Source: Luteimonas gilva (GTDB taxonomy: Bacteria > Pseudomonadota > Gammaproteobacteria > Xanthomonadales > Xanthomonadaceae). Taken from it: a stretch of DNA of 64,000 bases. The position numbers were made by a program, and so were the translations under genes. Location of the stretch: NCBI RefSeq assembly GCF_005239095.1, contig NZ_SZUA01000003.1, positions 372,001-436,000 of the forward strand. The letters are read 5' to 3'. Under the pieces are notes generated by a model. The model was not told the origin of the DNA and did not search any database. It saw nothing but the letters and a program-made list of their open reading frames with translations. This document shows, one piece after another, positions 32,495 through 40,026 of this stretch (position 1 is its first letter; every line of letters begins with the position of its first letter).

Positions 32495-33247
32495 ATGCGG
32501 AACGGCGACGACAACGCGATACGGCTGGTGGGCTTCGACGGCGACGACACGCTGTGGCGAAGCCAGGACTATTTCGACGCCGCGCAGGCGGAATTCGAAA
32601 GCATCGTCGGCGCCTACGCCGACTTGGCCGACGTGCGCGTGCACGAGCATCTCTACCAGGTCGAAAAACGCAATCTGGCGTTGTTCGGCTACGGCGTGAA
32701 AGGCATGGCGCTGTCGATGATCGAAGCGGCGCTGGAGATCACCGGACAACGCATCGCCGGCCACGACGTTCGGCGCATCGTCGAGCTGGCCAAATCCCTG
32801 CTGCAGCATCCGGTGGAACTGCTGCCCGGCGTGCGCGACGCGGTCGAAGCGATCGCCGCCGAACGCGAGGTGGTGCTGATCACCAAGGGCGACTTGTTCC
32901 ATCAGGAAGCCAAGGTCAGGCAATCGGGTTTGGCGGACGCGTTCCGCCGGATCGAAATCGTCAGCGAGAAGGACGACGCCACCTACGCGCGCTTGTTCGC
33001 CGAATTCGGTTTGGAGCCGGCGCGGTTCCTGATGATCGGCAATTCGCTGCGCTCGGACATCGCCCCGGTGCTGCGCCTCGGCGGCTGGGGCGTGCACATG
33101 CCTTACCGCACCACCTGGGCGCACGAAAACGAAGCGGACGTCGCCGATCCCTTCCGGCTGCGTACGGTGGAAGGCGCCGCGGCGTTGCCGCAGGCCGTGC
33201 GCGAACTGTCGGCGTCCGCGGACGCGCAAATCAGGGTTTCCCGATAG
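32495..33247 (+). CDS. HAD superfamily hydrolase
   Basis: A 250-residue cytoplasmic phosphatase-type protein. HAD motif I is F-D-G-D-D-T-L (nucleophile D15 and acid D17), with the extra residue G between them as usual. Motif II is V-L-I-T-K-G-D, motif III lies around K-V-R-Q-S-G, and motif IV is M-I-G-N-S-L-R-S-D-I. The helical cap is inserted after motif I. It fits the YjjG/FMN-hydrolase-like group. The substrate is unknown. Confidence 0.87.
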   Translation: MRNGDDNAIRLVGFDGDDTLWRSQDYFDAAQAEFESIVGAYADLADVRVHEHLYQVEKRNLALFGYGVKGMALSMIEAALEITGQRIAGHDVRRIVELAKSLLQHPVELLPGVRDAVEAIAAEREVVLITKGDLFHQEAKVRQSGLADAFRRIEIVSEKDDATYARLFAEFGLEPARFLMIGNSLRSDIAPVLRLGGWGVHMPYRTTWAHENEADVADPFRLRTVEGAAALPQAVRELSASADAQIRVSR

Positions 33248-33300
33248 CTCACCGCTTAAGGCGCGGCGCACGATCGCTTCGGTTCCGATGAAGAACGGAT

Positions 33301-33711
33301 ATGCGCCCGGGAAAAGCGGTTTGGTTTCTTTGCATGGGGCTGTGCATGGCCGGCCCCGCCGATGCCGCCGACGTGCGCAAGTGCATCGGCAAAGGCGGCA
33401 ATAGTTATGTGTCGGGCGCATGTCCGCCCGGGATGCGCGAAGCCTGGGTGCGCCAGGTCGTCGCCGAAGCGGCGCCCGCGGTGGATGCGCGCACGGGCCG
33501 AACGCGCGCCGATCGCGCCGCCACGCGATCCGGAAAGAAGGCCGGCGGCGGCCATGCCCGACAGCGCCGTTCCTCCGCGCAGGCGCCTGCGGACCGTGCC
33601 TGCGAAGCGGCCAAGCGCCGCCGCGCCGAAGTCCGCGATCGGGACTGGTACACCCTCACTTACGAGCAATTGGGCGCTCTGGATCGGCGCGTGGAGCGCG
33701 CCTGCCGCTGA
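33301..33711 (+). CDS. secreted basic protein, DUF4124-like start
   Basis: A 136-residue exported protein. Signal peptide ending A-D-A-A. The mature N-terminus, V-R-K-C-I-G-K-G-G-N-S-Y-V-S-G-A-C-P-P-G, resembles the DUF4124 beta segment with two cysteines. A basic linker and a helical C-terminus follow (R-A-C-E-A-A-K-R-R-R-A-E-V-R-D-R; Y-E-Q-L-G-A-L-D-R-R-V-E-R-A-C-R). Function unknown. The ribosome binding site is poor. Confidence 0.6.
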   Translation: MRPGKAVWFLCMGLCMAGPADAADVRKCIGKGGNSYVSGACPPGMREAWVRQVVAEAAPAVDARTGRTRADRAATRSGKKAGGGHARQRRSSAQAPADRACEAAKRRRAEVRDRDWYTLTYEQLGALDRRVERACR

Positions 33712-33841
33712 AAGCGTTTGCAGGGCTTAGCGTCGGATGAACACGCTGCGCGAAGCCGAAAAAATTACAAAGCGGTTCACGCCGCCGGTCGCATCTTGGC
33801 GCTGTCTTCCGCAAGGTGCGGAACACTCCCAGGAGCAAGTC

Positions 33842-34336
33842 ATGACCATCCTGTCCCGTTGGCTGGCCCCCGCCGTTCTCGCAGCCGGTCTAGGTTTCGG
33901 CGCGATGGCGCCCACTTCCGCGCAGGCTTACGACGACGATCTGGTCCGCGTCGTCGTCGACGTCGCGGACGTGATCTTCAATGGCGGCCAGCCCTATTAC
34001 CGCTACGGTCCCGGCTACGGCTACGACAATCGTCTGATCGTGGTCCACGACCGCTATCGCCGCCCGGTCTACTACCGCTACGTGCCGCGCAACACGTACT
34101 ACCGCTATCGCAGCGGTCCGCCTTACGGCAACGCCTACGGCTACTACCGCGACGGCCGCTGGCACGACGATCGCCGCTGGCGCGATCGCGACCACGACCG
34201 CTACGACCGTTATCGCGACGACCGCCGCTGGGAAACCCGCCGCTGGCGCGACGACGACCGCGATTGGGACCGTCACCGCGGCAGCTATCACAAGATCGGC
34301 AAAGGCCGCGGCCGCGACCGTGACGATCGCGATTGA
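33842..34336 (+). CDS. secreted Tyr/Arg/Asp-rich protein
   Basis: A 164-residue exported protein. Signal peptide ending A-Q-A-Y. A short hydrophobic segment follows, V-R-V-V-V-D-V-A-D-V-I-F-N-G-G. The long remainder is low-complexity: tyrosine/glycine/proline-rich first, then Asp/Arg/Trp-rich (D-R-Y-D-R-Y-R-D-D-R-R-W). No fold or family is evident. Such proteins occur in xanthomonad envelopes. AGGAGCAAGTC before ATG 33842 supports the start. Confidence 0.7.
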   Translation: MTILSRWLAPAVLAAGLGFGAMAPTSAQAYDDDLVRVVVDVADVIFNGGQPYYRYGPGYGYDNRLIVVHDRYRRPVYYRYVPRNTYYRYRSGPPYGNAYGYYRDGRWHDDRRWRDRDHDRYDRYRDDRRWETRRWRDDDRDWDRHRGSYHKIGKGRGRDRDDRD

Positions 34337-34441
34337 CGTTGCGCACGCCCGCTGCGCGCCGGTGCGCAACGGGCCGTCCGGGCCGGTTTCAGAAGGCGGA
34401 TGCTACTCTGTGACCGGCCCGACCGTTTCCAAGGAGCTTCC

Positions 34442-34879
34442 ATGCGCCTGACCCGTTTGATCCTGGCTGCCGCCCTCGCGCTGTCGGCGTTGCCGTCGGC
34501 CGCGCATGCGGCCGGACCGATCGATTGCAGGCTGAAGTTCAGCATGTCGGGCTGGTCGGTGTTCTACAAGACGTCTTCCGGCGAAGGCGTGGTGACTTGC
34601 GACAACGGCCAGAGCTTGCCGGTGCGGATCAGCACCAAGGGCGGCGGCATCACTTTCGGCAAGTCGCGCATCGACAACGGTACGGGCGAATTCACTGGCG
34701 TGTACAACATCCACGACGTGGTCGGCGGCTATGCCGCGGCCGAAGCGCATGCCGGCGCCGGCAAGTCGAGCAAGGCGCAGGTGGTGACCAAGGGCAGCAT
34801 CTCGCTCGCCCTGGCCGGCAAAGGTTCCGGTTGGGATCTGGGCGTGTCTTTCGGCAGCTTCGTGATCGAAGAGCGCTGA
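34442..34879 (+). CDS. conserved exported protein
   Basis: A 145-residue protein with a signal peptide ending A-H-A-A. The mature part is beta-rich and glycine-rich: S-G-E-G-V-V-T-C-D-N-G-Q-S, K-G-G-G-I-T-F-G-K-S, G-G-Y-A-A-A-E-A-H-A-G-A, Q-V-V-T-K-G-S-I-S-L-A-L-A-G-K-G and G-V-S-F-G-S-F. Two cysteines are present. It looks like a small periplasmic barrel or sheet protein. I do not recognise the function. AGGAGC precedes the ATG. Confidence 0.65.
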   Translation: MRLTRLILAAALALSALPSAAHAAGPIDCRLKFSMSGWSVFYKTSSGEGVVTCDNGQSLPVRISTKGGGITFGKSRIDNGTGEFTGVYNIHDVVGGYAAAEAHAGAGKSSKAQVVTKGSISLALAGKGSGWDLGVSFGSFVIEER

Positions 34880-34884
34880 GCGGC

Positions 34885-35109
34885 TCAGCGCGGCGTCAGC
34901 ACCGCGTTGTCGCTGTCGACCGCATCGGGCACGCGCAGGGATTTTTCCACGTCGTTGCCCAGCCGGTGCGCAAACCAATTCAGGCTCAGGCCATAAGCCA
35001 GCGCTAAGGCGGTGAGCAAAGCCAAGCCGACCAGCCAGCGCCGCAGGCGGCCGGATCGGGGGGCGGGGTGCTGACTGGGACGCATGCCGTACTTCACGGG
35101 GCGGGACAT
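34885..35109 (-). CDS. small single-span membrane protein
   Basis: A 74-residue protein with a basic N-terminus, one hydrophobic helix (L-V-G-L-A-L-L-T-A-L-A-L-A-Y-G-L-S-L-N-W-F-A) and a short acidic tail. The start may be M-S-R-P-V at 35109 or M-R-P-S-Q at 35085. No family is recognised. It converges with the exported-protein gene five bases away and is divergent from the NlpE-like gene. Confidence 0.5.
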   Translation of the reverse strand: MSRPVKYGMRPSQHPAPRSGRLRRWLVGLALLTALALAYGLSLNWFAHRLGNDVEKSLRVPDAVDSDNAVLTPR

Positions 35110-35183
35110 CCGAAGACAACGCAAGCCGTATCCCGGCGCGGCCAGATCGATCCAATGCCGCCGGCTGCGGCACAATGGCGCCC

Positions 35184-35627
35184 ATGTCCTCGCGTCTGGC
35201 GCCGATCCTGAGCCTGTTGGCCGCCGCCGGCCTGCTCGCGGCCTGCGAGCGTGAGCCGCCGCCGGTCGCGCCCAGCGCCATGCCGCTCTCCGGCGGCGAC
35301 GGTTCGCTCGGCTGGCGCGGGGTGCTGGGCTGTGCCGACTGCGACGGGATCGACACTTCGCTGGCCTTGTCCCGCGCCGGCGAGCAACGCGAATACCTGC
35401 TGGTGGAGACTTACCTGACCGAAGCGGGCGGCGAACGCTTCATCGACCAAGGCCTCTGGCGTCCGCAAGGCGGCGGCTTGATCCGCCTGGAGAGCGCCGA
35501 CGGCAGTCAGCGCGTGTACGCCGTGCAAAGCGACGGCCGGCTGCAGCCTCGCGACGGACGCGGGCGCCGCTTCGCCCGGCGCGAGGGCGACGTGCTGTCG
35601 CCGATCGCCGCGGCGAACGATTTGTGA
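35184..35627 (+). CDS. NlpE-like copper-resistance lipoprotein
   Basis: A 147-residue lipoprotein with lipobox L-A-A-C. The mature domain is NlpE N-terminal-like: G-V-L-G-C-A-D-C-D-G-I-D-T-S-L-A-L with the characteristic C-x-x-C, and L-V-E-T-Y-L-T-E...G-L-W-R-P-Q. NlpE is an outer-membrane lipoprotein linked to copper tolerance and envelope-stress sensing. Only the N-terminal domain is present here. The next gene follows after seven bases and is probably co-transcribed. Confidence 0.82.
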   Translation: MSSRLAPILSLLAAAGLLAACEREPPPVAPSAMPLSGGDGSLGWRGVLGCADCDGIDTSLALSRAGEQREYLLVETYLTEAGGERFIDQGLWRPQGGGLIRLESADGSQRVYAVQSDGRLQPRDGRGRRFARREGDVLSPIAAANDL

Positions 35628-35634
35628 GCTTGCG

Positions 35635-36183
35635 ATGAAACCGATCTCCTCTCTCGTTCCTTCGATGTTGCGTCCGGCGGCATTCGCGCTGGCCGCGGTG
35701 CTGTTCAGCCTGCAAGCCTTCGCCGTCGATCCACCGAAGGGCTGGGAACCGCGCACCGGCGACGCTTGGGTCGATCGCCAGCTGGAAGACGTCAACCGAT
35801 ACGGCGATCGCTACCGCGAAGCTTTCGTCGACGAACTGGTGCGCTACCAAAGCACGCCGCGGGAGCTGGCCGAGGAAACCCTGGCGCAAGGCTGGAAACC
35901 CGGCGATCTCTATTACGCCTGCGCGATGGCGCAATCGATCGGACAACCTTGCCGCAACGTGGTCGCCGAGTGGAACCGCGACCACGAACAAGGCTGGCTC
36001 GACGTCGGCAAGCGGCTCGGCATCGCGCCCGGTTCGGCGCAATTCGGCGAACTCAAGCGCGGATTCGCCGCCAGCTACGAACGTTGGGCGCGGCCGCTGA
36101 CGCTCGACGCGGAATCGCGCAAGGCGTCTCCCGGCCGCGGCAAAACCGACGCCTCGGCCAAAGGCGGCAGGCGGACGCGATGA
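35635..36183 (+). CDS. secreted YACAMA-motif protein, paralogue
   Basis: A 182-residue exported protein. Signal peptide ending Q-A-F-A. The mature domain shares the whole motif series of the protein at 8880-9542: T-G-D-A-W-V-D, N-R-Y-G-D-R-Y-R-E, L-Y-Y-A-C-A-M-A, P-C-R-N-V-V, Q-G-W-L-D-V-G-K-R-L-G-I-A-P-G-S and F-A-A-S-Y-E-R-W. It ends in a short Lys/Arg-rich tail rather than a Gly/Lys repeat. Function unknown. It lies between the NlpE-like and GFA genes, with an ATGA overlap to the latter. Confidence 0.75.
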   Translation: MKPISSLVPSMLRPAAFALAAVLFSLQAFAVDPPKGWEPRTGDAWVDRQLEDVNRYGDRYREAFVDELVRYQSTPRELAEETLAQGWKPGDLYYACAMAQSIGQPCRNVVAEWNRDHEQGWLDVGKRLGIAPGSAQFGELKRGFAASYERWARPLTLDAESRKASPGRGKTDASAKGGRRTR

Positions 36184-36587
36184 ATGCCGCGACGAACGAT
36201 CTCTCCGTCCATCGCGGCGGCTGCCATTGCGGGCGCGTGCGTTTCGAGGTCGATGCGCCGGCGGCGATCGAAGCGCTGGAATGCCACTGCTCGATCTGCC
36301 GGATGAGCGGCTACCTGCATCTGATCGTGCCGGCGTCGCGATTCCGGCTGCTGTCCGGCGGCGACGCGCTGGTCGACTACACGTTCAATACCGGCGTCGC
36401 CAAGCACCGGTTCTGCCGGCATTGCGGCATCAAGCCGTTCTACGTGCCGCGCAGCCATCCGGACGGCATCGACGTCAACGTCCGTTGCTTGGATCCGGAC
36501 ACCGTGTCCGCGATAACCGTATCGTTTTTCGACGACGCCGACCGCGATCGCGCGACCGCCGCGGTCGCCCATCTCACCGCTTCCTGA
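36180..36587 (+). CDS. GFA (glutathione-dependent formaldehyde-activating) family protein
   Basis: A 135-residue zinc protein of the Gfa/CENP-V fold. The zinc cysteines are in G-G-C-H-C-G-R-V-R-F, E-C-H-C-S-I-C-R and F-C-R-H-C-G. The name comes from a proposed glutathione-formaldehyde role that most relatives do not fulfil, so the substrate is open. It overlaps the preceding gene by four bases (ATGA) and is followed 12 bases later by an acetyltransferase. Confidence 0.85.
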   Translation: MNAATNDLSVHRGGCHCGRVRFEVDAPAAIEALECHCSICRMSGYLHLIVPASRFRLLSGGDALVDYTFNTGVAKHRFCRHCGIKPFYVPRSHPDGIDVNVRCLDPDTVSAITVSFFDDADRDRATAAVAHLTAS

Positions 36588-36599
36588 TTGGATCGCCGC

Positions 36600-37079
36600 A
36601 TGTCCGCCGACTACCGCATCGTGGATTTCGACGCCGCCTGGCGCGACGATTTCGCGCGGCTCAACATCGATTGGCTGGAGCGTTTTTTCGTGGTCGAAGC
36701 GGTCGACCGGGAAGTGCTGCACGATCCGGAAACGCACATCCTGCAACCGGGCGGCCGCATCCTGTTCGCGATCGATGCGAAAGACCGCGCGATCGGCACC
36801 GTCGCGCTGAAGCACGAGGGCGGGGGCGTCTACGAATTGACCAAAATGGCGGTGGACCCCGGCCATCAGGGCGCGGGCATCGGCCGCGCGTTGATGATGG
36901 CCGCGCTGAAGACGTACCGGGAGATCGGCGGCACGGAATTGTTCCTGGAATCCAGTTCCAAACTGGCGCCGGCCTTGAAGCTGTACGAGAGCGTCGGCTT
37001 CGAGCACCGGCCCGCGCCGCGGCCCGGTTCGCACTACCAGCGCGCCGACGTCTACATGATCTGGAACTCAGACGCTTAG
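36600..37079 (+). CDS. GNAT family N-acetyltransferase
   Basis: A 159-residue acetyl-CoA-dependent transferase. Motif A is M-A-V-D-P-G-H-Q-G-A-G-I-G-R-A-L-M near residue 83, with the Q/R-x-x-G-x-G/A acetyl-CoA loop. Motif B follows as Y-E-S-V-G-F-E. The substrate (amine or protein) is unknown. ATG 36600 is taken, and TTG 36588 is possible. End of the 35184-37079 gene group, and a large palindromic element follows. Confidence 0.85.
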   Translation: MSADYRIVDFDAAWRDDFARLNIDWLERFFVVEAVDREVLHDPETHILQPGGRILFAIDAKDRAIGTVALKHEGGGVYELTKMAVDPGHQGAGIGRALMMAALKTYREIGGTELFLESSSKLAPALKLYESVGFEHRPAPRPGSHYQRADVYMIWNSDA

Positions 37080-37118
37080 CGCCACGTTCCTTGCGGAATC
37101 CGGAGCTTCCCCGCTGTG

Positions 37119-37282
37119 CGCTTGTGTAGAGCGGAGCTTGCTCCGCTGCTCTTGCTCTAACGTCGTTGCTTTGTAGAGCGGGGCTTGCCCCGCTGCTTTT
37201 TTGCCGGACGTCAAAGAGCGACGGGGGCAAGCCCGCTCTACAAAGCGGAAAGCAGCGGAGCAAGCTCCGCTCTACACAAGCG
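37119..37282. repeat. nested 164-bp palindrome
   Basis: Outer arms of 32 bases (37119-37150 and 37251-37282) are perfect. Inside, a second imperfect pair near 37168-37194 and 37223-37247 carries the same GTAGAGCGGGGCTTGC core. Each arm itself contains a small hairpin (GCGGAGC-TT-GCTCCGC). It is a different family from the GTAGGAGCGGC elements. Confidence 0.8.
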
Positions 37283-37341
37283 TATCCGCGCCAAACCGCT
37301 GCATCGTTATCGGGCGGCCGGTTACGCCTAAACCGCGAGAA

Positions 37342-37379
37342 TTTACGCATTCTTTATGCCGGGCCGAGTCGCCGGCATA
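37342..37379 (+). promoter_or_regulatory. candidate KdpE box and dyad ahead of the kdp operon
   Basis: TTTAC-GCATTC-TTTAT at 37342-37357 is like the paired T-rich half-sites bound by KdpE ahead of kdpFABC in E. coli. It abuts the TATGCCGG/CCGGCATA dyad at 37355-37379. TTTACGC recurs at 37385. Assignment to KdpE is inferred from sequence likeness and from the operon content. Confidence 0.35.
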
Positions 37380-37445
37380 GAGGCTTTACGCGGCCCGGAA
37401 CCATAGTGGCGAGGTCGGCGGAATGTCTCCGCCAGAGATCGGACC

Positions 37446-38177
37446 ATGTATTCCCTGCAAGCCAGAACGCGCCGCGAGGGCGCGATTCCAGCCGCACTCG
37501 CGGCCGTATTCGCATTGGGCGCCGCCGGCGCCGCGCATGCGGCCGACATCACCGGCAACGCCACCCTCACCACCGATTACGTGTGGCGCGGCAGCACCCA
37601 GACCCACGGCGATCCGGCCGTGCAGGCCGGCGTCAAAGTGGCCGGCCAGTCCGGCTTCTACGGCTCGGCGTGGGCTTCGAACGTGGAGTTCGCGCCGGAA
37701 ATTCATGCCAGCAGCGAAGTCGATCTCACCGTCGGCTGGGGCCATGCCTTGAACGACGATTGGGCTCTGGATCTCAATGTCCTGCATTACCGCTATCCGT
37801 CGACCACCGTCGACCTCAACTGGACCGAGCTCAACGGCACGCTCACCTGGAAGAACGACTACTGGGCTTCCGTGGGCTATTCGAACGAAGCGCTCGGTTA
37901 CGACGAGAGCGGCGTATACGGCCTGGTCGGCGCCAAATTTCCGGTCAACGACCGATTCCGTTTCGAAGCCGCCGTCGCCCATTACGCCTTGAAGGACGTG
38001 AACGGCGACGGCCGCGACGACGACTACACGCACGGCCTGGTCAGCGCGGTGTGGGCGTTCAATGCACCGTTCGAAGCGCGCGTGACCGCGCACGCCACCG
38101 ATTCCAAGGCGAAACGGTTCTTCGGCGGCGATTTCGCCGGAAGCCGCATCGAAGCGGCGCTGCAAGCGTCTTTCTGA
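37446..38177 (+). CDS. TorF family putative porin, first gene of the kdp operon
   Basis: A 243-residue outer-membrane protein of the TIGR02001 type. Signal peptide ending A-A-H-A-A-D. The start of the mature chain, T-G-N-A-T-L-T-T-D-Y-V-W-R-G-S-T-Q, is the family signature. Repeated amphipathic strands and a C-terminal A-L-Q-A-S-F follow, ending in phenylalanine. It ends 12 bases before kdpF, so it is probably co-transcribed with the potassium pump genes and may let K+ through the outer membrane. That role is inferred from position. Confidence 0.85.
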   Translation: MYSLQARTRREGAIPAALAAVFALGAAGAAHAADITGNATLTTDYVWRGSTQTHGDPAVQAGVKVAGQSGFYGSAWASNVEFAPEIHASSEVDLTVGWGHALNDDWALDLNVLHYRYPSTTVDLNWTELNGTLTWKNDYWASVGYSNEALGYDESGVYGLVGAKFPVNDRFRFEAAVAHYALKDVNGDGRDDDYTHGLVSAVWAFNAPFEARVTAHATDSKAKRFFGGDFAGSRIEAALQASF

Positions 38178-38189
38178 GGAGAATGTCCC

Positions 38190-38282
38190 ATGCCTGGCTG
38201 GTTAGCCCTGATTTGCGCGGTCGCGACCGTAGTCGCGGCCGCTTACCTCCTGTTCGTGGTCTTGTATCCCGATCGTTTCTGA
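38190..38282 (+). CDS. kdpF: KdpF, small subunit of the potassium ATPase
   Basis: A 30-residue single-helix membrane peptide beginning M-P-G-W-L-A and ending V-V-L-Y-P-D-R-F, with a hydrophobic middle. KdpF is about 29 residues and stabilises the KdpFABC complex. Identity rests on size, hydrophobicity, the P-D-R-F/Y-L-L-x-A-L-L-x-P-E-x-F type ending and its place 12 bases ahead of kdpA. AGGAGAATGTCCC upstream provides the ribosome binding site. Confidence 0.85.
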   Translation: MPGWLALICAVATVVAAAYLLFVVLYPDRF

Positions 38283-38294
38283 CGAGGCGCCGTC

Positions 38295-40013
38295 ATGACT
38301 GAATTCCTGTTGGTAATGGCGCTGGCGATCGGCCTGGGCTGGCCGCTCGGGCGCTACCTGGCCGCGGTGATGCGCGCCGCGCCGATGCGCGTGGACGTGC
38401 TGTTCGCCTGGATCGAAAAACCGATCTACAAGCTGATCGGCACCGACCCGTCGCGCGGCATGAGCTGGCGCGGCTACGCGAAAGCTTTCGCGCTGAGCAA
38501 TCTGGCGGTCGGCTCGATCGTCTGGGTGCAGTTCATGACCCAGGCTTGGCTGCCGCTGAACCCCGACGACATCCCGAACATGCGTTGGGATCTGGCGCTG
38601 CATACGATGGTGTCGTTCCTGACCAACACCAATCAGCAGCACTATTCCGGCCAGGCGCAGTTGTCCTATCTGTCGCAGATGGTCGGCATCGTCGGCTTGC
38701 AAGTCGTCACGCCGATGATGGGCTTGGCGATGGTGGTGGCGACTCTGCGTGGATTGTTCGGCGGACGCGACGAAATGGCGCGCGTCGATGGCCACGGCTA
38801 TGCCGCGGAAGGCGGCGATCGCGACGTCGGCAATTACTGGGCCGACGTGGTGCGCCCGACGTTCCGTTTCATGCTGCCTTTGTGCCTGTTGCTTTCGGTG
38901 CTGCTGACGAGCCAGGGCGTGCCTTCCACGCTCGCCGCCGGACCGACTGTGACGCCGGTCGACGCCAGCGCCGAAATGAAGGCGCAGAAGATTCCGCTCG
39001 GCCCGGTGTCGCCGATGGTCGCCGCCAAGCAGCTGGGTTCCAACGGCGGCGGCTGGTACGGGCCCAACAGTGCGACGCCGCTGGAGAATCCCACGCCGTT
39101 TTCGAACCTGATCGAAACCTTGGCGATCCTGCTCATCCCGATCGCGATCGTCTTCATGATCGGCCCGTTCACTGGCCGGCGCCGGCTGACCGCGTTCGTG
39201 TTCGGCACGATGCTGCTGATGTCGGCGGCCTCGTCGGGCTTGGCGATGTGGTCCGAAGCGCATTCGACCACCGCCGCCGATCCGGCGCTGATGGAAGGCA
39301 AGGAAGTGCGGGTAGGTGCCGAAGCCACCGCGTTATGGGCCGCGGTCACCACCCAGGTCAACAACGGTTCGGTCGACGGCATGCTCGATTCGCTGGCGCC
39401 GCTGACCGGCCTGGTGTCGCTGACCGACATGCTGATCAACGCGATCTGGGGCGGCATCGGCTGCGGCCTGCAGCAGTTCCTGGTGTATCTGCTGCTGAGC
39501 GTGTTCTTGGCCGGATTGATGACCGGGCGCACGCCCGAATTGTTCGGCCGCAAGATCGAGGCGCAAGAGGTGAAACTGCTCGCGCTGCTGATCCTGCTGC
39601 AACCGCTGGTCGTGCTCGGCTTCAGCGCGCTGACCTTGGCGCTGCCGCAATTCACCGGCAATTCGAACCCGGGCTTCCACGGCATCAGCCAAGTGTTCTA
39701 CGAGTACACGTCGGCCTACGCCAACAACGGTTCCGGTTTCGAGGGGCTAGGCGACAACACGTATTGGTGGAACCTCACCTGTTCCGCCGTCTTGGCGCTG
39801 GGCCGCTTCCCGTCGCTGATGGTGCCGCTGGCGGTCGCCGGCCTGATGGCCAAAAAGCGCCCCGCGCCGGAAAGCATGGGCACGCTGCGGATCGAATCGG
39901 CTACGTTCTCGCTGACCCTGATCGCGGTGATCGTGATCCTGACCGTGCTGCAGTTCATGCCGGCGCTGGTGCTGGGACCGATCGCCGATCACCTCACGCT
40001 CGTCGCGAACTGA
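38295..40013 (+). CDS. kdpA: KdpA, potassium-binding channel subunit
   Basis: A 572-residue inner-membrane protein related to K+ channels, carrying K+ into the KdpFABC pump. Selectivity-filter regions are visible in order: [10 protein letters not shown] near residue 114, [13 protein letters not shown] near residue 250, [10 protein letters not shown] near residue 391 and [10 protein letters not shown] near residue 478. The length is that of the family. GAGG lies before ATG 38295, and kdpB starts 14 bases after its stop. Confidence 0.97.
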   Translation: MTEFLLVMALAIGLGWPLGRYLAAVMRAAPMRVDVLFAWIEKPIYKLIGTDPSRGMSWRGYAKAFALSNLAVGSIVWVQFMTQAWLPLNPDDIPNMRWDLALHTMVSFLTNTNQQHYSGQAQLSYLSQMVGIVGLQVVTPMMGLAMVVATLRGLFGGRDEMARVDGHGYAAEGGDRDVGNYWADVVRPTFRFMLPLCLLLSVLLTSQGVPSTLAAGPTVTPVDASAEMKAQKIPLGPVSPMVAAKQLGSNGGGWYGPNSATPLENPTPFSNLIETLAILLIPIAIVFMIGPFTGRRRLTAFVFGTMLLMSAASSGLAMWSEAHSTTAADPALMEGKEVRVGAEATALWAAVTTQVNNGSVDGMLDSLAPLTGLVSLTDMLINAIWGGIGCGLQQFLVYLLLSVFLAGLMTGRTPELFGRKIEAQEVKLLALLILLQPLVVLGFSALTLALPQFTGNSNPGFHGISQVFYEYTSAYANNGSGFEGLGDNTYWWNLTCSAVLALGRFPSLMVPLAVAGLMAKKRPAPESMGTLRIESATFSLTLIAVIVILTVLQFMPALVLGPIADHLTLVAN

Positions 40014-40026
40014 GCGGAGAACTCAC

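Larger units (their letters stand above)
37080..37445. other. 366-bp interval before the kdp operon
   Basis: Holds the nested palindrome at 37119-37282, a TTTAC/TTTAT pair (37342-37358), a TATGCCGG/CCGGCATA dyad (37355-37379) and a GGCGGA/TCCGCC hairpin just before the porin ribosome binding site. No gene was seen. Confidence 0.6.

Noticed and set aside
37119-37282. Repeated GTAGAGCGG units considered as a CRISPR array
   Set aside because: Units are inverted rather than direct, with no regular spacers and no cas gene.
37283-37445. Possible riboswitch in the kdp leader
   Set aside because: No recognisable aptamer. The c-di-AMP riboswitch is not expected in gammaproteobacteria. Only short dyads are visible.
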